In this document: positions 24,902 through 33,288 of the stretch, in pieces | Layout of the letters: the number at the start of each line of letters is the position of its first letter | Position numbering within the stretch: the first letter of the stretch is position 1 | Assembly (NCBI GenBank): GCA_024693345.1 | Contig: JAILLB010000104.1 | Location: forward strand, 1 to 45,282 | Direction: 5' to 3' | From: Clostridiales bacterium | GTDB lineage: Bacteria; Bacillota; Clostridia; Oscillospirales; CAG-272 | DNA length: 45,282 nt | Made by a program: the position numbers and the translations under genes | The notes under the pieces: model-generated | What the model saw: the letters and a program-made list of their open reading frames with translations, nothing else | What the model was told of the DNA's origin: nothing | Databases searched by the model: none

Positions 24902-27325
24902 ATGGTAACAAGAGAACACATAAGTGAAAAGGTGCTGCCGTGCCTGGCAATCAGGGGCTCGGTTCCTTTTCCGAGAATTCCGATAAATATTGATGTCGGC
25001 AGAGCTATGTCAAGAAAAGCAGTAGATGCTGCCATGGCAAACGACGGCATAATTATGATGGTTTGTCAGAAAGAACAAAGCGTCGACAATCCGGGTCCGG
25101 ATGATCTGTACAGAATAGGAACAACTGCCAAAATCACGCAGAAAATACGTGAAAACGGCGGAAGTTACAGAATTATAACGGAACCGATTTACAGAGCGGA
25201 AATAAAGGAATTCATCGACAACAGCAAATATATCGAAGTCGATGTTTTCGAAAAGGAAATATACATTGATGACAAGAGTGTCAAGGCTGAAGCATTGCTC
25301 AAGGATCTGCGCACATCTATCATTGATTTCATTTCCATGATTCCGAAGTTTTCAAGCAATATCAAGAACCTCATAAACAGCATAGACGACTTATCTACAC
25401 TGTGCGATCTTGTGGGTTCCAACATTGTTGCGTCCGTTGAAGACAAACAGTCGCTTCTCGAAGAATTCAATCCTATGCGCAGAGCAGAAAAGCTCATGAT
25501 TATCCTTGAAAAGGAAAAAGAGCTGATTGAAACAGAGGAGAGAATTCAGAAAAAAGTCAGAAGCAAGATTGACAGAAGTCAGAGAGAGTACTATTTGCGT
25601 GAGCAGATGAAGGCGATTTCAGATGAACTTGGCGAAGGTGGAGAAAACGGAACCGAAGCCGGTGAATACGAAAAGAAAATTGCTGCTCTCAAGACAACTG
25701 AAGAAGTTAAGGACAAATTGAGAAAAGAAGTGAAGAAACTCGGGAAAGTGCCGTATGGTTCAGCCGAGGCTTCTGTCATATCCACATATCTCGACACCGT
25801 TCTCTCAATTCCTTTCGGAATCAGAACAAAAGACCGCATGGATATCCCGACTGTACAGAAGATACTGGACAAGGACCATGACGGACTTAAGGAAGTCAAA
25901 GACAGAATTGTTGAATATATAGCCGCGCTCAAACTCAATCCGAGTTTGAAAAACCAGATTATATGTCTTGTCGGTGCACCCGGAACAGGAAAGACATCCG
26001 TGGCTTCTTCCATAGCCAGAGCTCTCAACAGAAAATTCGTGAGAATATCTCTCGGCGGAATCAGGGACGAGGCAGATATAAGAGGACACAGAAAGACATA
26101 CATAGGTTCAATGCCGGGAAGAATAGTCAACGCTGTTATAACTGCAGGTACACAGAATCCTGTCATCCTTATGGATGAAGTTGATAAACTCACGCGCGAT
26201 GCACACGGAGACCCTGCATCAGCACTTCTCGAAGTACTGGATACCGAACAGAATAAATCTTTCAGAGACCATTACATCGAAGTTCCGATTGATCTTTCTG
26301 ACTGTCTGTTCATCACAACGGCAAACACTTTGGATTCAATTCCCGACCCGCTGCTCGACAGAATGGAAATCATCAGCATGAAGATCTACACAAGATCCGA
26401 AAAACTGGGAATAGCAAAGAATCACCTCATACCGAAACAGAGCAAGATTCATGGTCTTACATCGAAAACATTCAAGATGACAGATGATGCTGTCCTTATG
26501 CTGATTGACACATATGTCAAGGAAGCCGGTGTCAGAAACCTTGAGAGATATATAGCAAAATGCTGCAGAAGAGCGGCAAAGCAGATTTCATGCAACGAGA
26601 CAAATGCAGTAAGAATCACAACGGACAATCTTGCAGAGTACGCTGATGAGAGCAAGCTCATAAAAGACAAGATTCTTGATGACGATGAAATCGGAACAAT
26701 ATGCGGAATGGCATATACCGAAATCGGCGGAGAGATAATGCATATAGAAGTTCTTTCATATGACGGAACAGGCAGAATTGAATTGACAGGCTCACTCGGA
26801 GAAGTAATGAAAGAAGCATCTCACAATGCTTTGAGTTATGTAAAATCAAAATCCGATGAACTCGGAATTGATCCCGAAGTTTTCAAGTCAAAAGATATTC
26901 ACATCAACTTCCCGGAAGGCGCTGTACCCAAGGACGGCCCTTCAGCAGGTGTTGCAACCGCAATTGCCATTACAAGTGAACTTACCGGAATACCTGTCAG
27001 AAGAGATGTCGCAGTTACCGGTGAGATAACATTGAGGGGCAGAGTGCTGCCTATAGGCGGACTGAGAGAAAAGACGATGGCCGCATATCTGGCCGGAGCC
27101 AAGATAATAATTATCCCGTCTGACAACAAAATAGATGAAAAAGACATAATGGATGAAGTCAAAGAAAACGTTGAAATAGAGTATGTTTCAAAAGTGGAAG
27201 ATGCTTTGAAAATAGCTTTGACATCAGATCCGTTTGAAAAGGCAAAGGAAAAATCCGAAAGCAGTTCAAACGTCATATCCATTCCGACAAAAAAGACCGG
27301 AAACAGAGCAAAAATAGTCAATTAA
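24902..27325 (+). CDS. lon: ATP-dependent protease La (Lon)
   Basis: The 807-residue protein has the Lon N-terminal substrate-binding domain (1-200), a coiled-coil link, the AAA+ ATPase with Walker A GAPGTGKTS (from about residue 358) and Walker B VILMDEVDKL, and the C-terminal protease with Ser681 in PKDGPSAG and Lys724 in GGLREK, the Ser-Lys dyad. It degrades damaged and regulatory proteins in the cytoplasm. The order lon-engB is conserved in Firmicutes. The C-terminal tail after residue 780 is Ser/Lys-rich. Confidence 0.98.
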   Translation: MVTREHISEKVLPCLAIRGSVPFPRIPINIDVGRAMSRKAVDAAMANDGIIMMVCQKEQSVDNPGPDDLYRIGTTAKITQKIRENGGSYRIITEPIYRAEIKEFIDNSKYIEVDVFEKEIYIDDKSVKAEALLKDLRTSIIDFISMIPKFSSNIKNLINSIDDLSTLCDLVGSNIVASVEDKQSLLEEFNPMRRAEKLMIILEKEKELIETEERIQKKVRSKIDRSQREYYLREQMKAISDELGEGGENGTEAGEYEKKIAALKTTEEVKDKLRKEVKKLGKVPYGSAEASVISTYLDTVLSIPFGIRTKDRMDIPTVQKILDKDHDGLKEVKDRIVEYIAALKLNPSLKNQIICLVGAPGTGKTSVASSIARALNRKFVRISLGGIRDEADIRGHRKTYIGSMPGRIVNAVITAGTQNPVILMDEVDKLTRDAHGDPASALLEVLDTEQNKSFRDHYIEVPIDLSDCLFITTANTLDSIPDPLLDRMEIISMKIYTRSEKLGIAKNHLIPKQSKIHGLTSKTFKMTDDAVLMLIDTYVKEAGVRNLERYIAKCCRRAAKQISCNETNAVRITTDNLAEYADESKLIKDKILDDDEIGTICGMAYTEIGGEIMHIEVLSYDGTGRIELTGSLGEVMKEASHNALSYVKSKSDELGIDPEVFKSKDIHINFPEGAVPKDGPSAGVATAIAITSELTGIPVRRDVAVTGEITLRGRVLPIGGLREKTMAAYLAGAKIIIIPSDNKIDEKDIMDEVKENVEIEYVSKVEDALKIALTSDPFEKAKEKSESSSNVISIPTKKTGNRAKIVN

Positions 27326-27341
27326 AAAATAGGGGACCAAT

Positions 27342-27965
27342 ATGAAGATTAACAGACAAAACTCAAAATTTGTGATATCGGCAGCCACACCTGCCGCATT
27401 CATAAATGACGGAAAACCGCAAATAGTTTTGTCCGGAAGATCAAATGTTGGAAAAAGTTCACTTATTAATTCAGTACTTTCCAACGGAAAACTTGCAAGA
27501 ACAAGTTCTGCTCCCGGTAAGACTGTCATGGTGAACTTCTACTCGGTAGACAATAAATTCTATTTCGTCGACCTTCCGGGGTACGGATATGCAAAGAGAA
27601 GCGGAGATCAGAAAAAACAGTTTGGATCACTTACAGACTCATATCTGAACAAATACGGCTCGCCTTCTTTTGTGCTTCAGCTAATAGATTTAAAAGTCGG
27701 ACCGACAGGTGATGACTGCATGATGCTTGACTGGCTTTCAGCATCAGGAATTCCTTATGCCGTGGTTGCGACAAAGGCGGACAAACTAAACAAAACAGAA
27801 AGAGAAAAGAATCTCAAAGCGCTTGAAACTCACCCTTTGCTGTGCAATGAAAAGGGCGAAAACACAGTTAAAGTGATTCCGTTCTCCGCACTTAAAGGAG
27901 AAGGGAAAGAAGAGGTTTTTTCACTGGTTATTTCACACATTTCGGAGAACAAAAATGCTGGTTAG
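27342..27965 (+). CDS. engB: Ribosome-biogenesis GTPase YsxC/EngB
   Basis: The 207-residue GTPase has G1 GRSNVGKSS (32-40), G3 DLPGYGYA and G4 TKADK. EngB acts in assembly of the 50S ribosomal subunit. It lies 16 nt after lon and its last codons overlap the start of the M50 protease gene by 11 nt. Confidence 0.96.
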   Translation: MKINRQNSKFVISAATPAAFINDGKPQIVLSGRSNVGKSSLINSVLSNGKLARTSSAPGKTVMVNFYSVDNKFYFVDLPGYGYAKRSGDQKKQFGSLTDSYLNKYGSPSFVLQLIDLKVGPTGDDCMMLDWLSASGIPYAVVATKADKLNKTEREKNLKALETHPLLCNEKGENTVKVIPFSALKGEGKEEVFSLVISHISENKNAG

Positions 27966-28653
27966 ATACTTATTTCAAATGATAAACGGAACAATCACTG
28001 TTTCGGAATTTTTGTTAATACTTGTTATTGTCATTCCGGTAGTTTTGGTATCTTTGACAGTACACGAGTATATGCATGGTTTTGTGTCATACAAACTTGG
28101 CGATCCGACAGCGATGAACTACGGAAGACTCACTTTGAATCCCTTAAAGCACCTGGATCCGATTGGAACCATATGCATGCTGTGTTTCGGATTCGGATGG
28201 GCTAAACCTGTACCAATCAACTCGGGATACTACAAGAACATGAGACTGGGAATAACTCTGACTGCACTTGCAGGACCGTTTTCCAATTTTCTGATGGCAT
28301 TTTTGGCTACGCCGATAATGTTACTTCTCGGAAATTTGACTTTTACGGACACCGATTTCTGGTTCAATCTGGCAAGTGCTGTCTACACCTTCTTCTCAGT
28401 GTTTGTCCAAATAAACATAATGTTCGGTGTGTTTAACCTGATTCCAGTACCGCCTCTTGACGGTTCAAGAATCCTTTTGGTATTTTTGCCTCAGAAAGCA
28501 TATTATTTCGTAATCAAGTACGAGAGATTCATGATGATTGCACTTATGGTGCTGCTGTATTTCGATTTTCTGACCATTCCGTTGAACTTCATGTCAAATG
28601 GAATATTATGGGTCTTCACGAAATTGTGGGGATTAATCCCGGGGCTCGGCTGA
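27955..28653 (+). CDS. Site-2 protease family (M50) membrane metallopeptidase
   Basis: The 232-residue polytopic protein carries zinc motif HEYMH (His37, Glu38, His41) in its first membrane segment and NLIPVPPLDG (161-170) with the third metal ligand Asp169, both inside predicted membrane helices. This short YwhC-like group lacks a PDZ domain. It cleaves substrates within the membrane; targets are unknown. GGAG precedes ATG 27955, inside the end of engB, so the two are coupled. A place before scpA is common in Clostridia. Confidence 0.9.
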   Translation: MLVRYLFQMINGTITVSEFLLILVIVIPVVLVSLTVHEYMHGFVSYKLGDPTAMNYGRLTLNPLKHLDPIGTICMLCFGFGWAKPVPINSGYYKNMRLGITLTALAGPFSNFLMAFLATPIMLLLGNLTFTDTDFWFNLASAVYTFFSVFVQINIMFGVFNLIPVPPLDGSRILLVFLPQKAYYFVIKYERFMMIALMVLLYFDFLTIPLNFMSNGILWVFTKLWGLIPGLG

Positions 28654-28654
28654 T

Positions 28655-29422
28655 ATGACGGAAATTACATACAAACTTGAAAAATACGAAGGTCCTTTGG
28701 ACCTGATATTATCCATCGTAATGAAAAACAAGATGGAGATAAAGGACATAAAAATCGCCGAGATATTCGATCAGTATATGGCTTATGTTGAAGCTGCAAA
28801 AATAGTTGACATGGATTATGCAGGCGAGTTTATAACAATGGCCGCTGAACTCATGTACATTAAAAGCAAGATGCTTTTGCCTGTCCAGGAAGAAGAGGAT
28901 CCGAGAGAAGAACTCGTCCGCCAGCTCATGGAATACAAAACAGCAAAAGAGGCGGCAAAAACTCTGTCTGAGAGGGAAAGCGAATACGCGGGCCGTTTTG
29001 AAAAAGACTCGGTTGAACTGAAACCCGTAATCGATGAGGACACAAGAATAGATCTCTCCATGCTTACAAGAGCCCTGGCGAGTGTTTTTGCCAGAGCAGC
29101 TGAAGAAATAAAGCGCAAGGAAATGATGAAGATTCCGGACATTCCGATTGTAAAGAGGAAGCGCAGAACCGTAGAAGGAAGTGCCGTGTCCATTCTCAAA
29201 AAAATGGTAAAGAGAAAAGCGGTCCATTTTGATGAACTGTTTGAAGGTGCTGAAGACAGAACGGATATTATATCCATTTTCTACGCACTGCTCGAACTTC
29301 TGAGAGTCGGAAGAGTCACAATAGAAAGACCGGATGATTTTGATAAAACGGATTCAAATGTCATACTGAGACTCAATACCGAACATACTAGAGACACGAA
29401 AGAGGAAACAACCAATGGATGA
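28655..29422 (+). CDS. scpA: Segregation and condensation protein A
   Basis: The 255-residue kleisin starts with YKLEKYEGPLDLILSIV, the N-terminal SMC-neck-binding helix of ScpA, and ends with a winged helix (VKRKAVHFDELFE, IISIFYALLELLRVGRV). It bridges SMC dimers with ScpB to condense and segregate the chromosome. It starts 1 nt after the protease gene stop and overlaps scpB by 8 nt. Confidence 0.95.
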   Translation: MTEITYKLEKYEGPLDLILSIVMKNKMEIKDIKIAEIFDQYMAYVEAAKIVDMDYAGEFITMAAELMYIKSKMLLPVQEEEDPREELVRQLMEYKTAKEAAKTLSERESEYAGRFEKDSVELKPVIDEDTRIDLSMLTRALASVFARAAEEIKRKEMMKIPDIPIVKRKRRTVEGSAVSILKKMVKRKAVHFDELFEGAEDRTDIISIFYALLELLRVGRVTIERPDDFDKTDSNVILRLNTEHTRDTKEETTNG

Positions 29423-29963
29423 AGAAATTGTATTGAGCGATTTCGAAAAAAAGAGAATAATTGAAGCGGTATTGTTTGCAGCAGGCTACCCAGTAACATT
29501 TGAAAAGCTGGCAGAAGTAATGCACACTGACACTGCAGACATTGAAAGAGTTGTTAGAGAGTATGCCGAAGAATACAACAGAACCGAACTGGCTCGAGGC
29601 ATTCAGCTTCTGATTCTCGGAAAGGCTTGTCAGCTTGTCACAAACGAAGTTTTCTCAGATTATGTAAGAGAAGTTTTGGGCGTCAAGTCAGGAGGCAATC
29701 TATCCAGATCTTCGCTCGAAACCATCGCTATAATAGCATATAACCAGCCTGTCACCAGAATGTATGTGGAACAGGTAAGGGGTGTAGACAGCACTTATGC
29801 CATAGGCATTTTGCTGGACAGAGGTCTCATAAAGGAAGTCGGCAGACTCGACGTGCCCGGAAGACCTCACCTTTACGGAACAACCGAAGCATTTTTGAGA
29901 GTTTTCGGATTGTCTTCGCTTGATGAACTACCACCTCTCGCTGACAGGTCAGAAGAAATGTAG
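29415..29963 (+). CDS. scpB: Segregation and condensation protein B
   Basis: The 182-residue protein has two winged-helix domains, with IIEAVLFAAGYPVTFEKLAEV at the start and LETIAIIAYNQPVTRMYVEQVRGVDS, LLDRGLIKEVGRLDVPGRPHLYGTT, typical of ScpB. It forms a dimer that binds ScpA. Overlap with scpA supports joint translation. The C-terminus is short, as in other Clostridia. Confidence 0.95.
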   Translation: MDEEIVLSDFEKKRIIEAVLFAAGYPVTFEKLAEVMHTDTADIERVVREYAEEYNRTELARGIQLLILGKACQLVTNEVFSDYVREVLGVKSGGNLSRSSLETIAIIAYNQPVTRMYVEQVRGVDSTYAIGILLDRGLIKEVGRLDVPGRPHLYGTTEAFLRVFGLSSLDELPPLADRSEEM

Positions 29964-29965
29964 CC

Positions 29966-30592
29966 ATGGGGGGCTGGGGAATATTCGGAATTGTTGTCGG
30001 AGCGTTAGTACTTTTGCTCGTCATTCTGGCAATGATACCGGTAAACGTTATATTGGACGTTGCAAACACGGATATAAAGGTAACGCTTAAATGTCTTTTT
30101 GTGAAAAAAGTGCTCTATCCGGAAAAGAAGAAAGGCGACAAGAAAAAAGACAAAAAAGCAGTAAAGAAAAAAACTGAGGAAAAGAAAGAAGAGTCCGAAC
30201 AGGAATCCAAGTCCCTGTCAGAACTTATAGACTTTATTTCAGACATTCGTGAAGTGGCATCCGAAGTATTGAAAAAACTCGGAAACCACATTAAACTAAA
30301 AGTAGAAGAATATGATATATTGGTCGCAGGATTTGACGCTTCTGTCATAGCGATGCTTTACGGAGGTCTGCAGCTTGTATTTGGAAACTTATTTGCGGTT
30401 CTTGAGGGGTGCAAATGGTTTGCAGTATCGAACAAGTGCAAAGGAGTGCACGCAGATTTTCTTGAGGAAAAAGCAAAAGCAAAGTTTTTGCTAAAAGCGA
30501 GCATGAACGCAATGGGAGCAATTATTGTTCTTATGCCTGTGGCAACAAAGTATTTGAAAGAAAACAAAGGAGAGAAGAACCGTGGAAAATAG
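29966..30592 (+). CDS. DUF2953-like membrane protein in the scpB-gerW interval
   Basis: The 208-residue protein has an N-terminal membrane segment (about residues 5-25), a beta-like stretch, a Lys/Glu-rich charged linker (about 50-80) and a C-terminal half with a hydrophobic helix near AMLYGGLQLVFGNLFAVL. The position between scpB and gerW, the size and layout fit DUF2953, a protein of unknown function tied to sporulating Firmicutes. It starts 2 nt after scpB and overlaps gerW by 11 nt. No enzymatic motif is seen. Confidence 0.65.
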   Translation: MGGWGIFGIVVGALVLLLVILAMIPVNVILDVANTDIKVTLKCLFVKKVLYPEKKKGDKKKDKKAVKKKTEEKKEESEQESKSLSELIDFISDIREVASEVLKKLGNHIKLKVEEYDILVAGFDASVIAMLYGGLQLVFGNLFAVLEGCKWFAVSNKCKGVHADFLEEKAKAKFLLKASMNAMGAIIVLMPVATKYLKENKGEKNRGK

Positions 30593-31004
30593 TTTTGAAA
30601 AGATTTTTGAAGAAGCTGTCAACAGCATTACCGGAAAAGCAGATTCCAAAGTAATTACCGGAGCTCCGATTGAGACCAAAAACGGAGTCGTGATTATACC
30701 GGTTTCAAAGGTATCCATCGGATTTATAGGCGGTGGAACACAGTTTGCTGCAAAGAATTCAGAAAAGAATAATGCCGGAAACGGCGGCGGAATCGGAATG
30801 AATTCAATTCCCGTCGGATTTCTCGTTATCTCTGCGGATGGCAATGTTAAATACATCAGCACATCCAACGATAACAACTCGATAACACTTGATCAGCTCG
30901 GAGAGCAGATAGGTGATATTGTCGGCAAGATTAAGGAAGCAGTTTCAAAGAAAAAGAAAGAATCTGAAGACGAAGCAGCCAAAGAAGAAACAAAGCATGA
31001 GTGA
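30582..31004 (+). CDS. GerW/YtfJ-family sporulation protein
   Basis: The 140-residue protein starts at GTG 30582. TGAPIETKNGVVIIPVSKVSIGF followed by a glycine-rich patch (NAGNGGGIGMNSIPVGFLVIS) is the YtfJ signature. Bacillus GerW/YtfJ is needed for normal spore germination; many Clostridia keep it. The C-terminal tail is Lys/Glu-rich. It overlaps both neighbours, so it belongs to the scp operon. Confidence 0.92.
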   Translation: MENSFEKIFEEAVNSITGKADSKVITGAPIETKNGVVIIPVSKVSIGFIGGGTQFAAKNSEKNNAGNGGGIGMNSIPVGFLVISADGNVKYISTSNDNNSITLDQLGEQIGDIVGKIKEAVSKKKKESEDEAAKEETKHE

Positions 31005-31716
31005 ACCTTTAAGGATATCAAAATACCTTTCAGAGTGCGGAGTACTGTCACGTCGGGCTTCCGATGAAGCCATTAAAAGCGGAAAAGTGATGGTAAACGG
31101 ACATGTGGCTCAACTCGGAGAAAAGATTGACCCGGAAACAGACGAAGTATACTACGATGGAAAAAGAGTAGTATCAGGCGGCAAGAAGATATATATCATG
31201 ATGAATAAGCCCGTCGGTTATGTGACAACATTGAAAGATGAAAAAAACAGAAATTGTGTCACTGAACTTTTGACAGGACTGAATGACAGGGTATATCCAA
31301 TCGGAAGACTGGATATAATGTCGGAAGGTCTGCTTCTGTTCACAAATGACGGAGATTTGGCCAATAAGATAATGCACCCCAGGTACAACAAGGAAAAAGT
31401 ATATGAACTGACAGTATCCGGGATGGTCAGAAATGAGATAATCGAGGCAATGAAAAAGCCATTCGTAATGGACGGCTATACTACAATGCCAGCAGAGGTC
31501 AAGAAACTCTCCTCCGATGAAAAATCAACCACACTTCAAATAACCATACACGAAGGAAGAAACAGAGAAATCCGCAATATTTGCGAGATAGTCGGGCTGA
31601 AGATTAAATCTTTGAAAAGAATATCCGAAGACGGACTGCAACTGGGCGACTTAAAAAGCGGTTCGTGGAGATATCTTAAGCCCTCGGAAGTAGAAATGCT
31701 CAGAAAAAACAAGTAA
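30997..31716 (+). CDS. rluB: RluB/RsuA-family pseudouridine synthase
   Basis: The 239-residue enzyme has an N-terminal S4 domain (RISKYLSECGVLSRRASDEAI) and catalytic Asp106 in GRLDIMSEGLLLFTNDG, with the C-terminal IHEGRNREIRNICE of the RluB/E/F and RsuA family. It modifies rRNA, most likely 23S U2605 by the RluB pattern. The start ATG 30997 overlaps the gerW stop by 8 nt (ATGAGTGA); the longer reading from 30913 is a shadow of gerW. Confidence 0.93.
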   Translation: MSEPLRISKYLSECGVLSRRASDEAIKSGKVMVNGHVAQLGEKIDPETDEVYYDGKRVVSGGKKIYIMMNKPVGYVTTLKDEKNRNCVTELLTGLNDRVYPIGRLDIMSEGLLLFTNDGDLANKIMHPRYNKEKVYELTVSGMVRNEIIEAMKKPFVMDGYTTMPAEVKKLSSDEKSTTLQITIHEGRNREIRNICEIVGLKIKSLKRISEDGLQLGDLKSGSWRYLKPSEVEMLRKNK

Positions 31717-31729
31717 AGAAGAGGTTATT

Positions 31730-32833
31730 ATGGTTATTCAATTAGATGAGGCTAGACTCAAACTAAATGCTATGCTGGCTGATGTAGATGAGTTGGCATC
31801 GGCTTTGAAAATAGAAAAACTCAAAGAGTCCATCCCTGTTCTCGAAGAGAAGACAACAGGTCCGAATTTCTGGAGCGATCCGGAAAAATCTTCAGTTGTT
31901 CTTCAGGATCTTAAAAGAGCAAAGGACAAAGTAGAATTCATTGAAAAACTCAGAAGCAGGGTAGAAGACGATATAGCACTCTGCGAGATGGGAATTGAAG
32001 CGGATGACGACGGAGATCTTGAAGAAATTCAAGCAGACGTCAAAGACATCGAAAAAACAATTGAGAACATGCGTATAGAAGCATTGCTTTCAGGTCCTTA
32101 TGATAAAAACGATGTCATTATTTCCATCCATCCGGGTGCAGGAGGCACAGAAGCTCAGGACTGGGCAGAAATGCTTTACAGAATGTACATGAGATGGGCT
32201 GAAAGACACGGATACAAAACCACTCTTGTCGACTGGCTTGACGGCGACGAAGCAGGAATTAAAAGTGCTACTTTCACGGTATCTGGATTAAATGCTTATG
32301 GATACCTTAAGAGTGAAAACGGTGTACACAGACTTGTTAGAATATCTCCTTTTGATGCATCAGGCAGAAGACATACTTCATTTGCGTCAGTTGAAGTGAC
32401 CCCTGAGATTGACGATGACAAGAGCATAGAAATCAAAGAAGAAGATATTGAAGTTACAGCGCACAGATCAAGCGGTGCAGGCGGACAGCACATCAATAAA
32501 ACAGATTCAGCAATAAGAATCGTACATAAACCCACAGGAATCGTAGTAGGTTGTCAAACCGAACGCAGTCAGCTCCAGAATAAAGAGACAGCAATGAAGA
32601 TGCTCAGATCCAAACTGGCTGAAAAGAAGCGTGAAGAGGATATGGCAAAACTCGAAGGCATAAGGGGTGAAAAAACAAATATTGAGTGGGGATCGCAGAT
32701 CAGATCCTACGTATTTATGCCATATACACTGGCCAAAGATGCCAGAACAGGATATGAAGACGGAGATATAACCGCAGTTATGGACGGAGATATAGACGGA
32801 TTCATAAATGCATACTTGAAATATATCTCATAA
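31730..32833 (+). CDS. prfB: Peptide chain release factor 2, without programmed frameshift
   Basis: The 367-residue RF2 contains the stop-codon anticodon motif SPF (206-208) and the peptidyl-hydrolysis motif GGQ (251-253). Most prfB genes carry an in-frame UGA near codon 25 read by a +1 shift at CUUUGA. Here the equivalent place reads GCT TTG AAA in one open frame, so no frameshift is needed. The gene follows rluB by 13 nt and is the last large gene of the lon-scp run. Confidence 0.97.
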   Translation: MVIQLDEARLKLNAMLADVDELASALKIEKLKESIPVLEEKTTGPNFWSDPEKSSVVLQDLKRAKDKVEFIEKLRSRVEDDIALCEMGIEADDDGDLEEIQADVKDIEKTIENMRIEALLSGPYDKNDVIISIHPGAGGTEAQDWAEMLYRMYMRWAERHGYKTTLVDWLDGDEAGIKSATFTVSGLNAYGYLKSENGVHRLVRISPFDASGRRHTSFASVEVTPEIDDDKSIEIKEEDIEVTAHRSSGAGGQHINKTDSAIRIVHKPTGIVVGCQTERSQLQNKETAMKMLRSKLAEKKREEDMAKLEGIRGEKTNIEWGSQIRSYVFMPYTLAKDARTGYEDGDITAVMDGDIDGFINAYLKYIS

Positions 32834-32847
32834 CGGAGGGTAAGGAC

Positions 32848-33132
32848 ATGAAAAAGACAAAATTCTATATAGGACTTGCACTGTTGATTCAGGCATTTGC
32901 GGCACTTGCTTCATTTTTTGTGTTTTTAATTAAGAAAAGAAACGTTCTTGCAGCTATTTCAGCAACATTGGGACTGATTTCCGGTCTTGCAGGCACATAT
33001 ATGATATATGAGTGCAAAACCGAAAGTTGTCTGCTTGAATCAGGTGAAGGAACAGATGAAAGTCTGAGTCAGTCAACTGCCGAAGATGATGTTGATATCG
33101 ACAGCAAGGAAATGTTTGAAAGAAACGACTAA
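32848..33132 (+). CDS. Small two-helix membrane protein of unknown function
   Basis: The 94-residue protein has two hydrophobic segments (about 7-27 and 34-52), a short turn with KKRN between, and an acidic C-terminal tail (about 55-94). A strong GGAGGGTAAGG precedes the ATG, 14 nt after prfB, so it is likely translated as the last gene of that operon. No family is recognised. Confidence 0.7.
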   Translation: MKKTKFYIGLALLIQAFAALASFFVFLIKKRNVLAAISATLGLISGLAGTYMIYECKTESCLLESGEGTDESLSQSTAEDDVDIDSKEMFERND

Positions 33133-33186
33133 TCCTGTCAGTATACTAAGGAAAAACATACATATCACAATATCTATTTGGTAGTA

Positions 33187-33215
33187 TTGACATAAACATA
33201 CTAAAATGGTATGAT
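33187..33215 (+). promoter_or_regulatory. Strong sigma-A promoter for the suf operon
   Basis: TTGACA (33187-33192) and TATGAT (33210-33215) are separated by 17 nt. The hexamer ATACTA occurs at 33143-33148 and 33198-33203 and inverted (TAGTAT) at 33182-33187, flanking and overlapping the promoter. These could be half-sites for an Rrf2-type Fe-S regulator. Confidence 0.75.
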
Positions 33216-33225
33216 TATAGGCAAG

Positions 33226-33256
33226 AAAAGGCATTCCTTTTTGGAATGTCTTTTTT
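33226..33256 (+). terminator. Hairpin plus T tract in the suf leader (terminator or attenuator)
   Basis: Arms 33226-33237 and 33243-33254 (one wobble) with a 5-nt loop run into a T6 tract (33251-33256). It lies just downstream of the predicted suf start point (about 33221) and is the only terminator candidate after the lon-prfB run. Confidence 0.75.
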
Positions 33257-33288
33257 AACGAAGATTTTCAGCCGAAAGGAAGATATAT

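Noticed and set aside
25591..26193. 200-residue open frame opposite lon
   Set aside because: It lies wholly inside the AAA+ domain on the other strand, has biased Ser/Leu composition typical of antisense frames and no RBS or family motif.
31780..31830. Programmed frameshift in prfB
   Set aside because: The frame is continuous through the region and the TTTGA present is not in the stop frame.
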